Positions 22,558-33,475 of a stretch of 64,000 nt of DNA are shown piece by piece. The position numbers and the translations under genes are program-made. The stretch's first letter is position 1; each line of letters starts with the position of its first letter. The stretch comes from Archivesica marissinica (Eukaryota > Mollusca > Bivalvia > Venerida > Vesicomyidae). The stretch spans positions 6,079,773-6,143,772 of the forward strand of contig CM026404.1 of assembly GCA_014843695.1 (NCBI GenBank). The letters run 5' to 3'. The notes under the pieces are model-generated. The model had not been told where the DNA came from, did no database searches, and worked only from the letters and a program-made list of their open reading frames with translations.

Positions 22558-23940
22558 ATGTCAAACGGTAGTTCATCCGCAGGCCACAGGCGAAAGGCAT
22601 ACCAGTGCCTGAAGTGCCTGCACAAGAACAACAAGGCGTTCATAGAAGCACGGTACCGGGTTTATGACCACTACTTGAGGGAGCATCTGAGCCTGGATGA
22701 TGCGCCCTTCTACTGTAAATTGTGTCTTTTCCGGTCATTCAAGAGGGAGGAACTGGACAAGCATGTGACGGCGTATCAAAGGCACAGGCTTATATTGAGG
22801 GAAAAGGGTGTCGTGGATTCGCCTGACATGCTGGTGGAAAATCCGAGCCCTTACCGGATAACAGAGAGGGACATCGCCACGCTGTCTGGTGAGGAGAGCA
22901 GGATACACTGGGAGAGCAGAACACCTGCCAAGAAGGATGCATTACGAAGTGCCGTGGAGATGAACTTCCCGCAAGGTTTGGCGGAGGCAACATGTATTCC
23001 AGCTCGACCAGCGTCAGCCCTGAGCATCACATCACCATTGCCAGACCAGGCATTGATGCAACCCACAGTATCAGAGCCCATGGGACCGGTGATTTATCCT
23101 CCAGGTGTCCAGGGCATGTCGCCACTTCAGGATCTGGCTGCTCTGAGCCCGTCTATCCAGCAGGTTATAGACATATCACAGTATATTAATCCGCTACAAC
23201 AGCTGGTGAACTTATTGGGAGCATCAACTGTTCCAGCAGCTGCAACGGAGGTGGTGGTTCCGGCTTCTACCAGGCAGCCCAATAGTTCAGTGCCGTATGT
23301 GAGTCATTATACAGCGCAACCGGCAACAGTTGCCCCCATTGTTGTTACAGTAGCAAGCACAGCTCCCAGCGTAGCATCCCATCTGGACTCGGAGAGGGGT
23401 GACTTCCTGAACTCCCTACCGACTAGAGAAGAGTGTCATGCCATCGGAAGGAAGTCCGCAACTCCCTCAGTAGCATCATCCTCCAGCAACACCAGCTCGG
23501 ATTCGAGTGATGGCCAGGAGAGGGCAGAAGAGAGACATGGAGAGTTAATGAAATCCATCAAGGGACTGAACAACACAGTTCAGACAGTGCAGGCTATACT
23601 CACAAAGCAGTATGAAAGCACAGAGTACCTGGCCAGGTGTGTGCTGGAAATGAACAGTACACTGGCGAGAGCTCTACCAGTAGTAGTACCCCAGCCCCCA
23701 TTCATTACCTCAGTACCCCCTCCCCATGTATGTCCCCCTGTTCCAGATTCACCAAGACAAATCCCAACCCAGACGACTTCAGACAGACAATATAACAGAG
23801 ACAGGTCGCCCCTACAAAGGAATATTATGCACGGTGACTACCGCCGAAGAGACAAAGAAAACGTCAGACCACAGAAGCATAGCCCGGCATACAGGGATAG
23901 GGCACGAGACAGACGACGGGTCATGACACACAGACGTTAG
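22558..23940 (+). CDS. Third ORF of Gypsy element: zinc-finger, coiled-coil, basic-tail protein
   Basis: An intact 460-residue ORF sits where envelope genes lie in some Gypsy elements, but I see no signal peptide or membrane segment. Residues 17-43 (C-x2-C...H-x4-H) and 53-76 (C-x2-C-x12-H-x6-H) look like two C2H2-type zinc fingers. A long Pro/Ser/Thr/Ala-rich middle follows. Around residues 320-380 there is a likely coiled coil (EERHGELMKSIKGLNNTVQT). The C-terminus is strongly basic with many Arg. This layout suggests a nucleic-acid-binding accessory protein; that is inference. It is open throughout although gag and pol of the same copy are broken. An acceptor site lies just upstream. Confidence 0.8.
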   Translation: MSNGSSSAGHRRKAYQCLKCLHKNNKAFIEARYRVYDHYLREHLSLDDAPFYCKLCLFRSFKREELDKHVTAYQRHRLILREKGVVDSPDMLVENPSPYRITERDIATLSGEESRIHWESRTPAKKDALRSAVEMNFPQGLAEATCIPARPASALSITSPLPDQALMQPTVSEPMGPVIYPPGVQGMSPLQDLAALSPSIQQVIDISQYINPLQQLVNLLGASTVPAAATEVVVPASTRQPNSSVPYVSHYTAQPATVAPIVVTVASTAPSVASHLDSERGDFLNSLPTREECHAIGRKSATPSVASSSSNTSSDSSDGQERAEERHGELMKSIKGLNNTVQTVQAILTKQYESTEYLARCVLEMNSTLARALPVVVPQPPFITSVPPPHVCPPVPDSPRQIPTQTTSDRQYNRDRSPLQRNIMHGDYRRRDKENVRPQKHSPAYRDRARDRRRVMTHRR

Positions 23941-24655
23941 GCTATATTTAGGTGTTACCTAGTTTTAAGCATTACATATGCCGGTATTTGTTATATTTTA
24001 TATTTTTTATCTAAAGTAATTATCATAGCTATCACAGGACAGTTTTGACCTGGGCACAGAACTACTCCATTCAATTTCTTCGTCTTGCCAGATTATAAAG
24101 TTATAAGAATTATTACGGAACAGTTTTAATTAAATGTTTTTATTTTTACTTTATTTGACTACTAGTAATTAAGTGACACTAGCGGGTACACCCATGCCAT
24201 TATTGAACTGGTGTAAGCCCACCTAGGCAGTATACGTTTTGCTTAAATAACTGTGTTATACGTATTTATGTTTATTCTAGTCAGTAAAATATTTGTCACG
24301 GCTTTATTACAGAAATCCTTGTGTTGTGCAATTAACTGATCTCAGTACCGTATATTTCCGACAATAAGTCGTATATGTATTTTCGTTTTATTTTTCACTA
24401 ACATTAGGCAGAATGATAAAGTGATAGTGAGGGGAATATAATTTATGAGGTTGTTACAGTGTTGTTTGTTAACCAGTTGGAATTCTATGAATATTACGAG
24501 TTGCTGTTAAACTTTGCAATTATTATATATATTGTTAATGTGATAGAGAAAATTATACATTGGAACACAATGTGACTGTTGTTAAGGTGGTTCTAACGGA
24601 GGATTATCTCAGTACAGTGCTAAGGATATGTTAAAGAGGGACCTTTAACTAGTTA
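23941..24655 (+). other. 3' untranslated region of Gypsy copy 1
   Basis: AT-rich, without supported ORF, between the third ORF and the polypurine tract. Confidence 0.6.
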
Positions 24656-24666
24656 GCGGGGGGTAG
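24656..24666 (+). promoter_or_regulatory. Polypurine tract
   Basis: gcggggggtag lies directly before the TG start of the second LTR. This is the usual position for priming plus-strand DNA synthesis. Confidence 0.65.
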
Positions 24667-25824
24667 TGTAATGCCCCAGGTTTATCAGTGACGTGTGACA
24701 TACATGTACATTTTTGATTACATAATGTTGATGGCTATACACTTGTTTTACTCCAAGCTACGATGTGTCATCAATGTTTATTGCAGTACTTTGTTAGAGT
24801 ATTGGTTTAAATCAGTTTTGCTAGCAATGATTACCTTTGGAAAGCATGTGTTTATCAGTTAATCCTTTAAATCCATGACAGAGTAAAACATGTGTATCCT
24901 ACGGCAGCCATTTTTCGGAAGTACTTAGATAGAAATCGCATTGCATTGTGGGTAGTTTTAAACTAGCATTTCTCAGAGATTCTTATCAGAGTCAAACTTT
25001 AAATAGTATTTATACACTGGAAACAGTCCAGATTCTTATCACAAGGTAACATTAATACAATATAATGTTTATATATTAATCTCATTATACGATTGTTGAG
25101 GTTTTCATTCAGTTATATCATAGAAACAGTGTTTGGAACCAGGTAGCCATATTGTTGGCATGGATACAGCGCACAGTTACGAACGCGCGCTATTGTGCGC
25201 ACTGTGTGCGCTTTTCTTGTGCAGTTTATGCTTAATAGAGCACAGCGTAGGTTGCGCGCTATTCGAGCGCACATAAATATTGGTGCGCTGCACAGTGTAT
25301 TTGGTGCGCAGTATAAATAGGCTTGGGAGCGTTTCGCAGGAGGACTCTGAACTTTTATTTCTTAGGTATAAGACCTGTTTTTTGCTAGGTAAAAATTATT
25401 TTTGTTTCTTTAGAAATACTTACAATAATTATATTAGTAACATAGTACATGTTATAGAGTCTGTGCACAATATACCGCTGTTTTGGGGATATTGAGAGGC
25501 TAATAAGGTGCAAATGCAAGATATTTGTTAATGTGAAACTGACGATTGTTATCATTTCATGATAGTAAAACATTACTAGTCCGTCTTGGTGTGCAACCAA
25601 ATTGTTCTAGCTGTTGAATAAATCTTGTTGAATCATTTAAATCTCTATTTCTCTTATTATCTCAGCAAACCTGTAGGGTGCTTCCTCTTGGATTAATCTT
25701 TTAGTCGGCCTTAATCAGAGTCCACTTTAGTTCATTTTTACTTTTGAAGCTGACAGACGGACCCCTATTTTTGTAAGCGATCTGAGTTGGCGTGAGTCGA
25801 GGGAATAGCACGCTACCAATTATA
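24667..25824 (+). repeat. Second (shared, apparently recombinant) Gypsy LTR
   Basis: By eye the first ~655 bp differ from the 5' LTR at only two bases. The remaining ~510 bp show about 13 substitutions, several 1-2 bp indels and a ~23-bp deletion that takes away the end next to the primer site. It is followed by a primer binding site and gag, so it serves as 3' LTR of copy 1 and 5' LTR of copy 2. Confidence 0.85.
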
Positions 25825-25828
25825 TTTA

Positions 25829-25845
25829 TGGTGGCAGCGGTGGGA
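25829..25845 (+). promoter_or_regulatory. Primer binding site, copy 2
   Basis: tggtggcagcggtggga, one base different from copy 1. Confidence 0.6.
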
Positions 25846-25906
25846 TCTTTGTTTACAACTTAGATCCAGAGATCGACACTCAGTCTCGCCTTTTATACTC
25901 AGCAAG

Positions 25907-27432
25907 ATGTCGGATTCAGAAACAGAGCAGGAAAATGAGGTGTCTTTCAGTAGAACAGAAGTTACAGTACATCAAGAAGGGTCCTTCACTCAACAAGAAC
26001 AGGGAGGTACCTACCCAATGAATAGACAGCAAATTGTAACCAGATCATCAGAAGGAGAGCTTGACACCGAGTGTGAAACAGGGAGTCAACCTGCAAGCCG
26101 TAGCTCCAACAGTTCGGACAAATGGACGAAGGATGCTCTCCAAGACATGGTCAACATGCAAAGTAATATATCAGAAGCCTTGCAAAGCCTAACAGTACTG
26201 TTAACACATATGCACCAGAAAGACAAAGAGTCACAGAGTTCCAGTTTAGAACCAGAAATAAATAATAACAATTACAGTATTTCCGACAGAAGACAAGGTG
26301 GGTCATTTCCTAGTCTTAGAAATAGCCACGAGCCACATGATCAGTACGCAACAACTGAACATGAGAATCAGCATGCTTACAGAAGGTCACTTCAAAGGCC
26401 CAGAAGTAACCATGATGTACGTCACTGCAACACAAACATTAAGATCCCAGCATTCACAGGCAAGGATGAATGGAAAGTTTGGATCAACAGATTTGAAACG
26501 ATAGCAGAGAGGAAAAACTGGGATGATGATGAAAAATTAGACAATTTACTGCCACAACTGCAAGGTAGTGCAGGTGAATTTGTGTTCACTCAACTGAATC
26601 GTGAGACGTTGAGAAACTACAAGGAACTGGCAGGTGAATTAAATAACAGGTTCAGAGTAATTGAGACCCCACAAACATATGCAGCTAAGTTCAGCAGAAG
26701 AGACCAGAAAATCAGTGAAACGGTGGAAGAATACGCAGCTGAGCTTAAGCGACTCTACGACAAAGCGCACACCAGGCGCGACAGTAGAACAAGAAGTGAG
26801 GACCTAGTGCGAAGATTTTTGGATGGTCTGAGAGATGAAGAACTAAGGTGGGAAGTTGAATACATAAAGGAGCCTGAGGACATTGACGAAGCAGTATATC
26901 ATGTAGTAAACTATATACAAACTAGAAATAGACATATGGGCGCATCAAATCTCGAGAAGAGAAGAAAATTTGTTCGTAGGACTAATTCATTTTTGCACAA
27001 AGATGAAACTTCTGATAGCGGTGAAAGTGAGAACGATATTGTAGGAACTGGTGAGCATGTGTACCGGGTCCCAGTAAAGGGTTTTGGCGATAAAAGCAAA
27101 CAAGACGATAAAATATCACCAATCCAAGATAACACTACGGTGAAAGGAATTGCATGTAACACAAGTAGTACAAGTAAATTACCCAGCAAGGATACAGAAA
27201 TACTGCAGCAAGTGTTGGACAAGTTAAACGAGATCACCCAAAACACACAAACTGACCAAGGCACGAGGAGAAAGATTATACGGTGTTATTCCTGTAATCA
27301 AGAAAACCATTTTGCACGTGACTGCCCACTGAAGGAACGGAGATTCCAGCGTGGCGCATACAACAATCAAGCAGCACAGTTACATGACCACACTCCAAAT
27401 GGCCACCAATTAAATGCCAATGCACCGGTATA
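25907..27432 (+). CDS. gag: gag of Gypsy copy 2, cut by gap
   Basis: Open from ATG 25907 to the gap with no stop. It is very similar to the gag at 16155, but with CAG at codon 8, a few extra residues near 26390 and scattered substitutions. The capsid-type domain and the zinc knuckle CYSCNQENHFARDC are present. What follows (protease onward) is hidden by the gap. After the gap there is only minisatellite, so the rest of this copy is either in the gap or lost. Confidence 0.85.
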
Positions 27433-28432
27433 NNNNNNNNNNNNNNNNNNNNNNNNNNNNNNNNNNNNNNNNNNNNNNNNNNNNNNNNNNNNNNNNNNNN
27501 NNNNNNNNNNNNNNNNNNNNNNNNNNNNNNNNNNNNNNNNNNNNNNNNNNNNNNNNNNNNNNNNNNNNNNNNNNNNNNNNNNNNNNNNNNNNNNNNNNNN
27601 NNNNNNNNNNNNNNNNNNNNNNNNNNNNNNNNNNNNNNNNNNNNNNNNNNNNNNNNNNNNNNNNNNNNNNNNNNNNNNNNNNNNNNNNNNNNNNNNNNNN
27701 NNNNNNNNNNNNNNNNNNNNNNNNNNNNNNNNNNNNNNNNNNNNNNNNNNNNNNNNNNNNNNNNNNNNNNNNNNNNNNNNNNNNNNNNNNNNNNNNNNNN
27801 NNNNNNNNNNNNNNNNNNNNNNNNNNNNNNNNNNNNNNNNNNNNNNNNNNNNNNNNNNNNNNNNNNNNNNNNNNNNNNNNNNNNNNNNNNNNNNNNNNNN
27901 NNNNNNNNNNNNNNNNNNNNNNNNNNNNNNNNNNNNNNNNNNNNNNNNNNNNNNNNNNNNNNNNNNNNNNNNNNNNNNNNNNNNNNNNNNNNNNNNNNNN
28001 NNNNNNNNNNNNNNNNNNNNNNNNNNNNNNNNNNNNNNNNNNNNNNNNNNNNNNNNNNNNNNNNNNNNNNNNNNNNNNNNNNNNNNNNNNNNNNNNNNNN
28101 NNNNNNNNNNNNNNNNNNNNNNNNNNNNNNNNNNNNNNNNNNNNNNNNNNNNNNNNNNNNNNNNNNNNNNNNNNNNNNNNNNNNNNNNNNNNNNNNNNNN
28201 NNNNNNNNNNNNNNNNNNNNNNNNNNNNNNNNNNNNNNNNNNNNNNNNNNNNNNNNNNNNNNNNNNNNNNNNNNNNNNNNNNNNNNNNNNNNNNNNNNNN
28301 NNNNNNNNNNNNNNNNNNNNNNNNNNNNNNNNNNNNNNNNNNNNNNNNNNNNNNNNNNNNNNNNNNNNNNNNNNNNNNNNNNNNNNNNNNNNNNNNNNNN
28401 NNNNNNNNNNNNNNNNNNNNNNNNNNNNNNNN
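27433..28432. other. Assembly gap, 1000 N
   Basis: Exactly 1000 N. Its left edge is in Gypsy gag and its right edge in a 40-bp array, so the true missing length is unknown. Confidence 0.99.
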
Positions 28433-29140
28433 CAGGATCATCGTGGCCATCGTCCTACCGCAGTGAGCTATCCAGAATCATCGTGGCCATCTTCCTACTG
28501 AGGTGAGCTATCTAGGATCATCGTGGCCATCTTCCTACTGAGTTGAGCTATCCAGGATCATCGTGGCCATCTTCCTACCGCAGTGAGCTATCCAGGATCA
28601 TCGTGGCCATCTTCCTACTGAGGTGAGCTATCCAGGATCATCGTGGCCATCTTCCTACTGAGGTGAGCTATCCAGGATCATTGTGACCATCTTCCTGCTG
28701 AGTTGAGCTATCCAGGATAATTGTGGCCATCTTCCTACTGAGGTGAGCTAGCCAGGATCATTGTGGCCATCTTCCTACTGAGGTGAGCTAGCCAGGATCA
28801 TCGTGGCCATCTTCCTACTGAGGTGAGCTAGCCAGGATCATTGTGGCCATCTTCCTACTGAGGTGAGCTAGCCAGGATCATTGTGGCCATCTTCCTACTG
28901 AGGTGAGCTAGCCAGGATCATTGTGGCCATCTTCCTACTGAGGTGAGCTAGCCAGGATCATTGTGGCCATCTTCCTACTGAGGTGAGCTAGCCAGGATCA
29001 TCGTGGCCATCTTCCTACTGAGGTGAGCTAGCCAGGATCATTGTGGCCATCTTCCTACTGAGGTGAGCTAGCCAGGATCATTGTGGCCATCTTCCTACTG
29101 AGGTGAGCTATCCAGGATCATCGTGGCCATCTTCTTGTTG
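28433..29140. repeat. 40-bp tandem repeat, ~18 copies
   Basis: Unit tccaggatcatcgtggccat followed by cttcctactgaggtgagcta. Variants tcc/gcc and tcg/ttg divide the array into two zones. It extends into the gap. Confidence 0.95.
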
Positions 29141-29303
29141 AATGAAGAAGAACAGTAAATAAAGTTTAAACTAAATTGAATGGATTTTAAAATATCTGTG
29201 CATCAATATTCATCCAATTCAGCCAATGAGAAGAAAGCAAAACCTTCAATGTTACAAATCAACAAAGTATAGCATGTTTCATATGAGAACATTCTGACAG
29301 TGG

Positions 29304-29550
29304 TTTAACCCTTTCAACCCCACATGCCTCTAAATAGGCTTATGAAAAGTGTAGATCCAGATGAGCCGGCTCGTGACGAGCCGTCTCATCAGGATCTGCA
29401 CTTTTTTGCCAGTAATAATTATTACTATTTTTAGATAAAATTACCCATTTTGATAAATGAACTGGTCCAAAGGTAATTTTCTTATTAATTTATTGGTCTG
29501 AAAATATCACGCACCAGTCCATGTCAGTTACTTGGTGTTGAATGGGTTAA
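29304..29550 (+). mobile_element. piggyBac-like MITE, copy 1
   Basis: TTAA followed by CCCTTTCAACCCCA at the left and TTGAATGGG followed by TTAA at the right. A TTAA target duplication and inverted repeats starting CCC are hallmarks of piggyBac-type elements. It has no coding capacity. Near its left end is a strong hairpin with arms agatccagatgagccggctc and its near-complement. Related copies lie at 30843, 35186 and 40513. Confidence 0.8.
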
Positions 29551-30680
29551 ATATCATGCACCAGTCCATGTGAGTTACTTGGTGTTGAATGGGTTAAATA
29601 TCACGCACCAGTCCATGTGAGTTACTTGGTGTTGAATGGGTTAAATATCACGCACCAGTCCATGTGAGTTACTTGGTGTTGAATGGGTTAAATATCACGC
29701 ACCAGTCCATGTGAGTTACTTGGTGTTGAATGGGTTAAATATCACGCACCAGTCCATGTGAGTTACTTGGGGTTGAATGGGTTAAATATCACGCACCAGT
29801 CCATGTGAGTTACTTGGTGTTGAATGGGTTAAATATCACGCACCAGTCCATGTCAGTTACTTGGTGTTGAATGGGTTAAATATCATGTACCAGTCCATGT
29901 GAGTTACTTGGTGTGGAATGGGTTAAATATCACGCACCAGTCCATGTGAGTTACTTGGTGTTGAATGGGTTAAATATCACGCACCAGTCCATGTGAGTTA
30001 CTTGGTGTTGAATGGGTTAAATATCACGCACCAGTCCATGTGAGTTACTTGGGGTTGAATGGGTTAAATATCACGCACCAGTCCATGTGAGTTACTTGGT
30101 GTTGAATGGGTTAAATATCACGCACCAGTCCATGTCAGTTACTTGGTGTTGAATGGGTTAAATATCATGTACCAGTCCATGTGAGTTACTTGGTGTGGAA
30201 TGGGTTAAATATCACGCACCAGTCCATGTGAGTTACTTGGTGTTGAATGGGTTAAATATCACGCACCAGTCCATGTGAGTTACTTGGTGTTGAATGGGTT
30301 AAATATCACGCACCAGTCCATGTCAGTTACTTGGGGTTGAATGGGTTAAATATCACGCACCAGTCCATGTCAGTTACTTGGTGTTGAATGGGTTAAATAT
30401 CACGCACCAGTCCATGTCAGTTACTTGGGGTTGAATGGGTTAAATATCACGCACCAGTCCATGTCAGTTACTTGGGGTTGAAAGGGTTAAATATCACGCA
30501 CCAGTCCATGTCAGTTACTTGGGGTTGAAAGGGTTAAATATCACGCACCAGTCCATGTCAGTTACTTGGGGTTGAATGGGTTAAATATCACGCACCAGTC
30601 CATGTCAGTTACTTGGGGTTGAATGGGTTAAACATCACGCACCAGTCCATGTCAGTTACTTGTGGTTGAATGGGTTAAGT
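29505..30680. repeat. 47-bp tandem array grown from the MITE right end, ~25 copies
   Basis: The unit, gggttaaatatcacgcacca then gtccatgtgagttacttggt and gttgaat, is exactly the last ~43 bp of the MITE plus its TTAA. The array starts inside MITE copy 1 and continues with the MITE end repeated. Confidence 0.95.
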
Positions 30681-30842
30681 TCAATGTGGGAATCTTTATT
30701 CTTGTGTTGACATTTTGATAATGTCTTGCTTTCATTTATATTGTTATGCAGGCATTAGGTGACAAATAGGCCCATCGGGCCGGGTGCATCTTAAAGTCGT
30801 GTAAATATTTTGTATTGAATGTTTATGTTTGCATATGTCACT

Positions 30843-31086
30843 TTAACCCATTCTACACCAAGTAACTGACATGGACTGGTCCATGGTATTTTGAGACCAA
30901 TACATTAATTATAAGAATATTACATTTGGACCAGTTCATTTATCAAAATGGGTAATTTTGTTTAAAAATAGTAATATTACTGGCAAAAAGTGCAGATCCT
31001 GATGAGACGGCTCGTCACAAGCCGGCTTATCTGGATCTACACATTTTGTAAGCCTATTTTGAGGTATGTGGTGTTGAAAGGGTTAA
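30843..31086 (-). mobile_element. piggyBac-like MITE, copy 2 (opposite orientation)
   Basis: TTAACCCATTCTACACCA at the left and GTTGAAAGGGTTAA at the right. The interior is the reverse complement of copy 1, including the hairpin. Confidence 0.8.
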
Positions 31087-31119
31087 TACAAAACTTACTT
31101 ATATTGAGCATGTAACCGT

Positions 31120-31190
31120 TGTGTGTGTTTTACGTTTATTTATCGCCGTATCGGTTGCCCATATGAGCAACACATGACGAGATTAGTCTT
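31120..31190 (-). mobile_element. 3' fragment of tRNA-Thr-type SINE (family C)
   Basis: tacgtttatttatcgccg...cggttgcccatatgagc matches the tail region of the full copy at 35621-35912. Confidence 0.5.
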
Positions 31191-31447
31191 CTTCTTCTCT
31201 GTTAATGGCTAACAGTCAATAATTGAGCTATTATGGCCATGCGTGGGGGGTTAGAAAAGTGAGCTACCAGGTCTCCTCAGCTACTATAATTCCACCAAAG
31301 AGGACACTGGTAGTGTGATAAAAAAAGGTGCAAAAACCTAACACGTTAAACCTTAAAAGCCTTAAGCCTACAATATGTACATATACTAGAAGTGTGCAAA
31401 GAGAGGTTAGTAGTTGTTAAGAACAAGATAAAAACAAGTGTGTTCTG

Positions 31448-31828
31448 TTATGGCTTCATCATCGATGCAGCCAGCGCTGACTTAAATCCTGCGATAGAGT
31501 CAGCACTGACTACATGAGATGGCAGTATGTTCCATTGAACAACTGTTCTCGGAAAGTATGAGCACTTGAAATAGTCAACTGTTGTGAATGGAATGTGATA
31601 TACCAAATGATGGTAATGTCGTGACTGTCTGCTGTAAGGTGTGAGATATTGTGATGGATTGACAGCCACGTGATTATTTACCATTTTATAGAGCCGGTTT
31701 GTTTTTCGTCTACTTTCTAAGGAGTTCCATTTCAGATCATTCATTATGACTGTGCTAGTCATAGTATGTTCCATACTCCCATAAAGCGTTATCCAGTGAT
31801 CCTGTGTACTGGCCTGCAGTATGAACAA
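31448..31828 (-). pseudogene. LINE reverse transcriptase C-terminal fragment
   Basis: The 126-residue piece has the end pattern of non-LTR retrotransposon RT proteins: LKWNSLESRRKTNRLYKM, then LTPYSRQSRHYHH, then FKCSYFPRTVVQWNILP and a final FKSAL. The polymerase part is absent, so this is a 5'-truncated insertion, as is usual for LINEs. The ~250 bp downstream on the minus strand (31200-31447) is probably its 3' untranslated end. Confidence 0.75.
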
Positions 31829-31983
31829 TGTATCCTAGTATAGTTGATTAGCTAATATATGTCGAACAACAAACTCGTGCATATAAACAATATTTATTAA
31901 ATAAATCTGTACTACAATGTACATGCATTTATTATAAAAAACCCTTGAAATCAACAAAAATATGAAACAGAATAGTAGATATA

Positions 31984-32150
31984 CAGTCAAACCTATGTTA
32001 AGCAGCCAGCCAATGGACTCACAGAAAGTGGCTGCTTAGCACATGTGGCTGCTTAGAAGTCAAATGTATAATAAATCAACATATCTGGAAACTGGCTGCT
32101 TATTACAAGTTGGCTGCTTAATAGAGGCGACAACTAACAACTAACTGTAT
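31984..32150 (+). mobile_element. MITE with TIR agtcaaacct (family 2), copy 1
   Basis: cagtcaaacctatgttaagc followed by repeated gtggctgcttag words. It is the same family as 41697-41876. The right terminus is degenerate here. Confidence 0.6.
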
Positions 32151-33461
32151 ATCATAGAACATATAATTTTTAATGGAAATGTCTATGTGGCCATAAATTA
32201 ATTAACAAAAATATGTGTTGATAACATTTCAATTGCATTCTTTAAAGCGACACTACATCGATGAAAACGCAAATTTCTACAGAATGTATTTTCCTATTAT
32301 AATGTATAATTGTTTTCCGAATATTTACCTCAAAAACTGAGTATATGACGTTTGTTGACATAACAAAATAATGTAAATAGGGTCAGCATCCATGCGTAAT
32401 GCAATGTGTGTATCTTGAATAACACGATTGATGGTACAGATTTACCGTTATATATTACCCTTTATGCATGTGCATATTTATTTATTAGACTAATACGATT
32501 TAAAATATCTCTAAATGACAGTAGCACGCACTTGGTATAGACTCCAATAATAAATAAACATCAATTCAGGAGAGTAGCTGACCGTTATTATATAAAAACC
32601 TACTTTCACTTTTGAGAGTTTGTATACCACAAAACACTTTATGTATAGAAAGTTATTGTTCGAATTATTTCTGAAGAATTTATAGTAGCAATGCTATTTA
32701 TACGTAAAAAACATTTTTGGGGCTTTTTGCGATGCAATGTTACTTTAAGACCTGCATTATAATTACAAATGTATAATATATTCATATTATGTAACACTGT
32801 TTTGGCAGAATTAATATAAAAAAGAATAACAAAATACTACATGTACTTGCAATAACAAAATGTATGTATTGTTCACTCGTCATCGGCAGGCCCAGCCCAT
32901 AGGTGCATGCTTCTGTCAATAAAAAAAATATACCCCTCTACCTTTCCCACAAGGTACCGTATCTAATTCTGTTAAATCAAAAGAGGGTATTTTTTATTGA
33001 CTGGAACAAGCGCCTATGGTCCAGCCAGAGGCAATGACTTTAGTTGACTGGGAAAGCAATAGTGGGTGAGGAGATGCACACAAACTCCTGTGGAGTCCTC
33101 GATTGCATGTGTGTGCATGTGATGTCTGACAAATGGTGAAATGGACACCAAACAGTATTGTATAGTATTTTAAGACAACCACAGCAATTATATATATAGT
33201 TTCTTAATGTCGTATTTCTGTTCAGACACAGGAAAATTGCACTGTATGCGATGGAGTGTCCAGATTGGTATGCCCGCAATTTTAATAAAACGTACTAACA
33301 GTGATCTACAATAATTTATTTGCTATTTTGATTTATTCTGGAGCTTCGGAGAGGAGCATGACGAGACAAAGACTATACTAGTCAAGGTTAGACATTTTTA
33401 CACAAGCCCGTTAAGAATATTTTGGCAGTAAATACATCCCATAATTCTGCACGATTCCAGT
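32151..33461. other. AT-rich region downstream of the host gene
   Basis: No ORF supported. It contains a foldback element at 32879-33038. On the minus strand, AATAAA words near 33310-33340 could end the host transcript whose stop codon is at 34134-34132. Confidence 0.4.
32879..33038. mobile_element. Foldback (inverted-repeat) element, ~160 bp
   Basis: The left arm 32879-32939 (gtcatcggcaggcccagccc, ending atacccctct) and the right arm 32982-33038 (starting agagggtatttt and ending gaggcaatgac) are imperfect reverse complements around a ~40-bp loop. It looks like a small non-autonomous element. Confidence 0.65.
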
Positions 33462-33475
33462 TTGATTCGGATTTA

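Larger units (their letters stand above)
14886..27432 (+). mobile_element. Ty3/Gypsy LTR retrotransposons in tandem (LTR-internal-LTR-internal...)
   Basis: Copy 1 has a 5' LTR, primer binding site, gag, pol, a third ORF, polypurine tract and second LTR. After that LTR a second primer binding site and a second gag follow and run into a gap, so two internal regions share one LTR. The pol order protease, RT, RNase H, integrase defines Ty3/Gypsy. The whole array sits inside a Polinton remnant, with the 5-base flank catag at 14881-14885. The far target-site copy is not visible because of the gap. Confidence 0.9.

Noticed and set aside
22558..23940. Envelope gene of an infectious Gypsy
   Set aside because: No signal peptide, transmembrane or fusion segment is visible; zinc fingers and a basic tail point to an intracellular protein.
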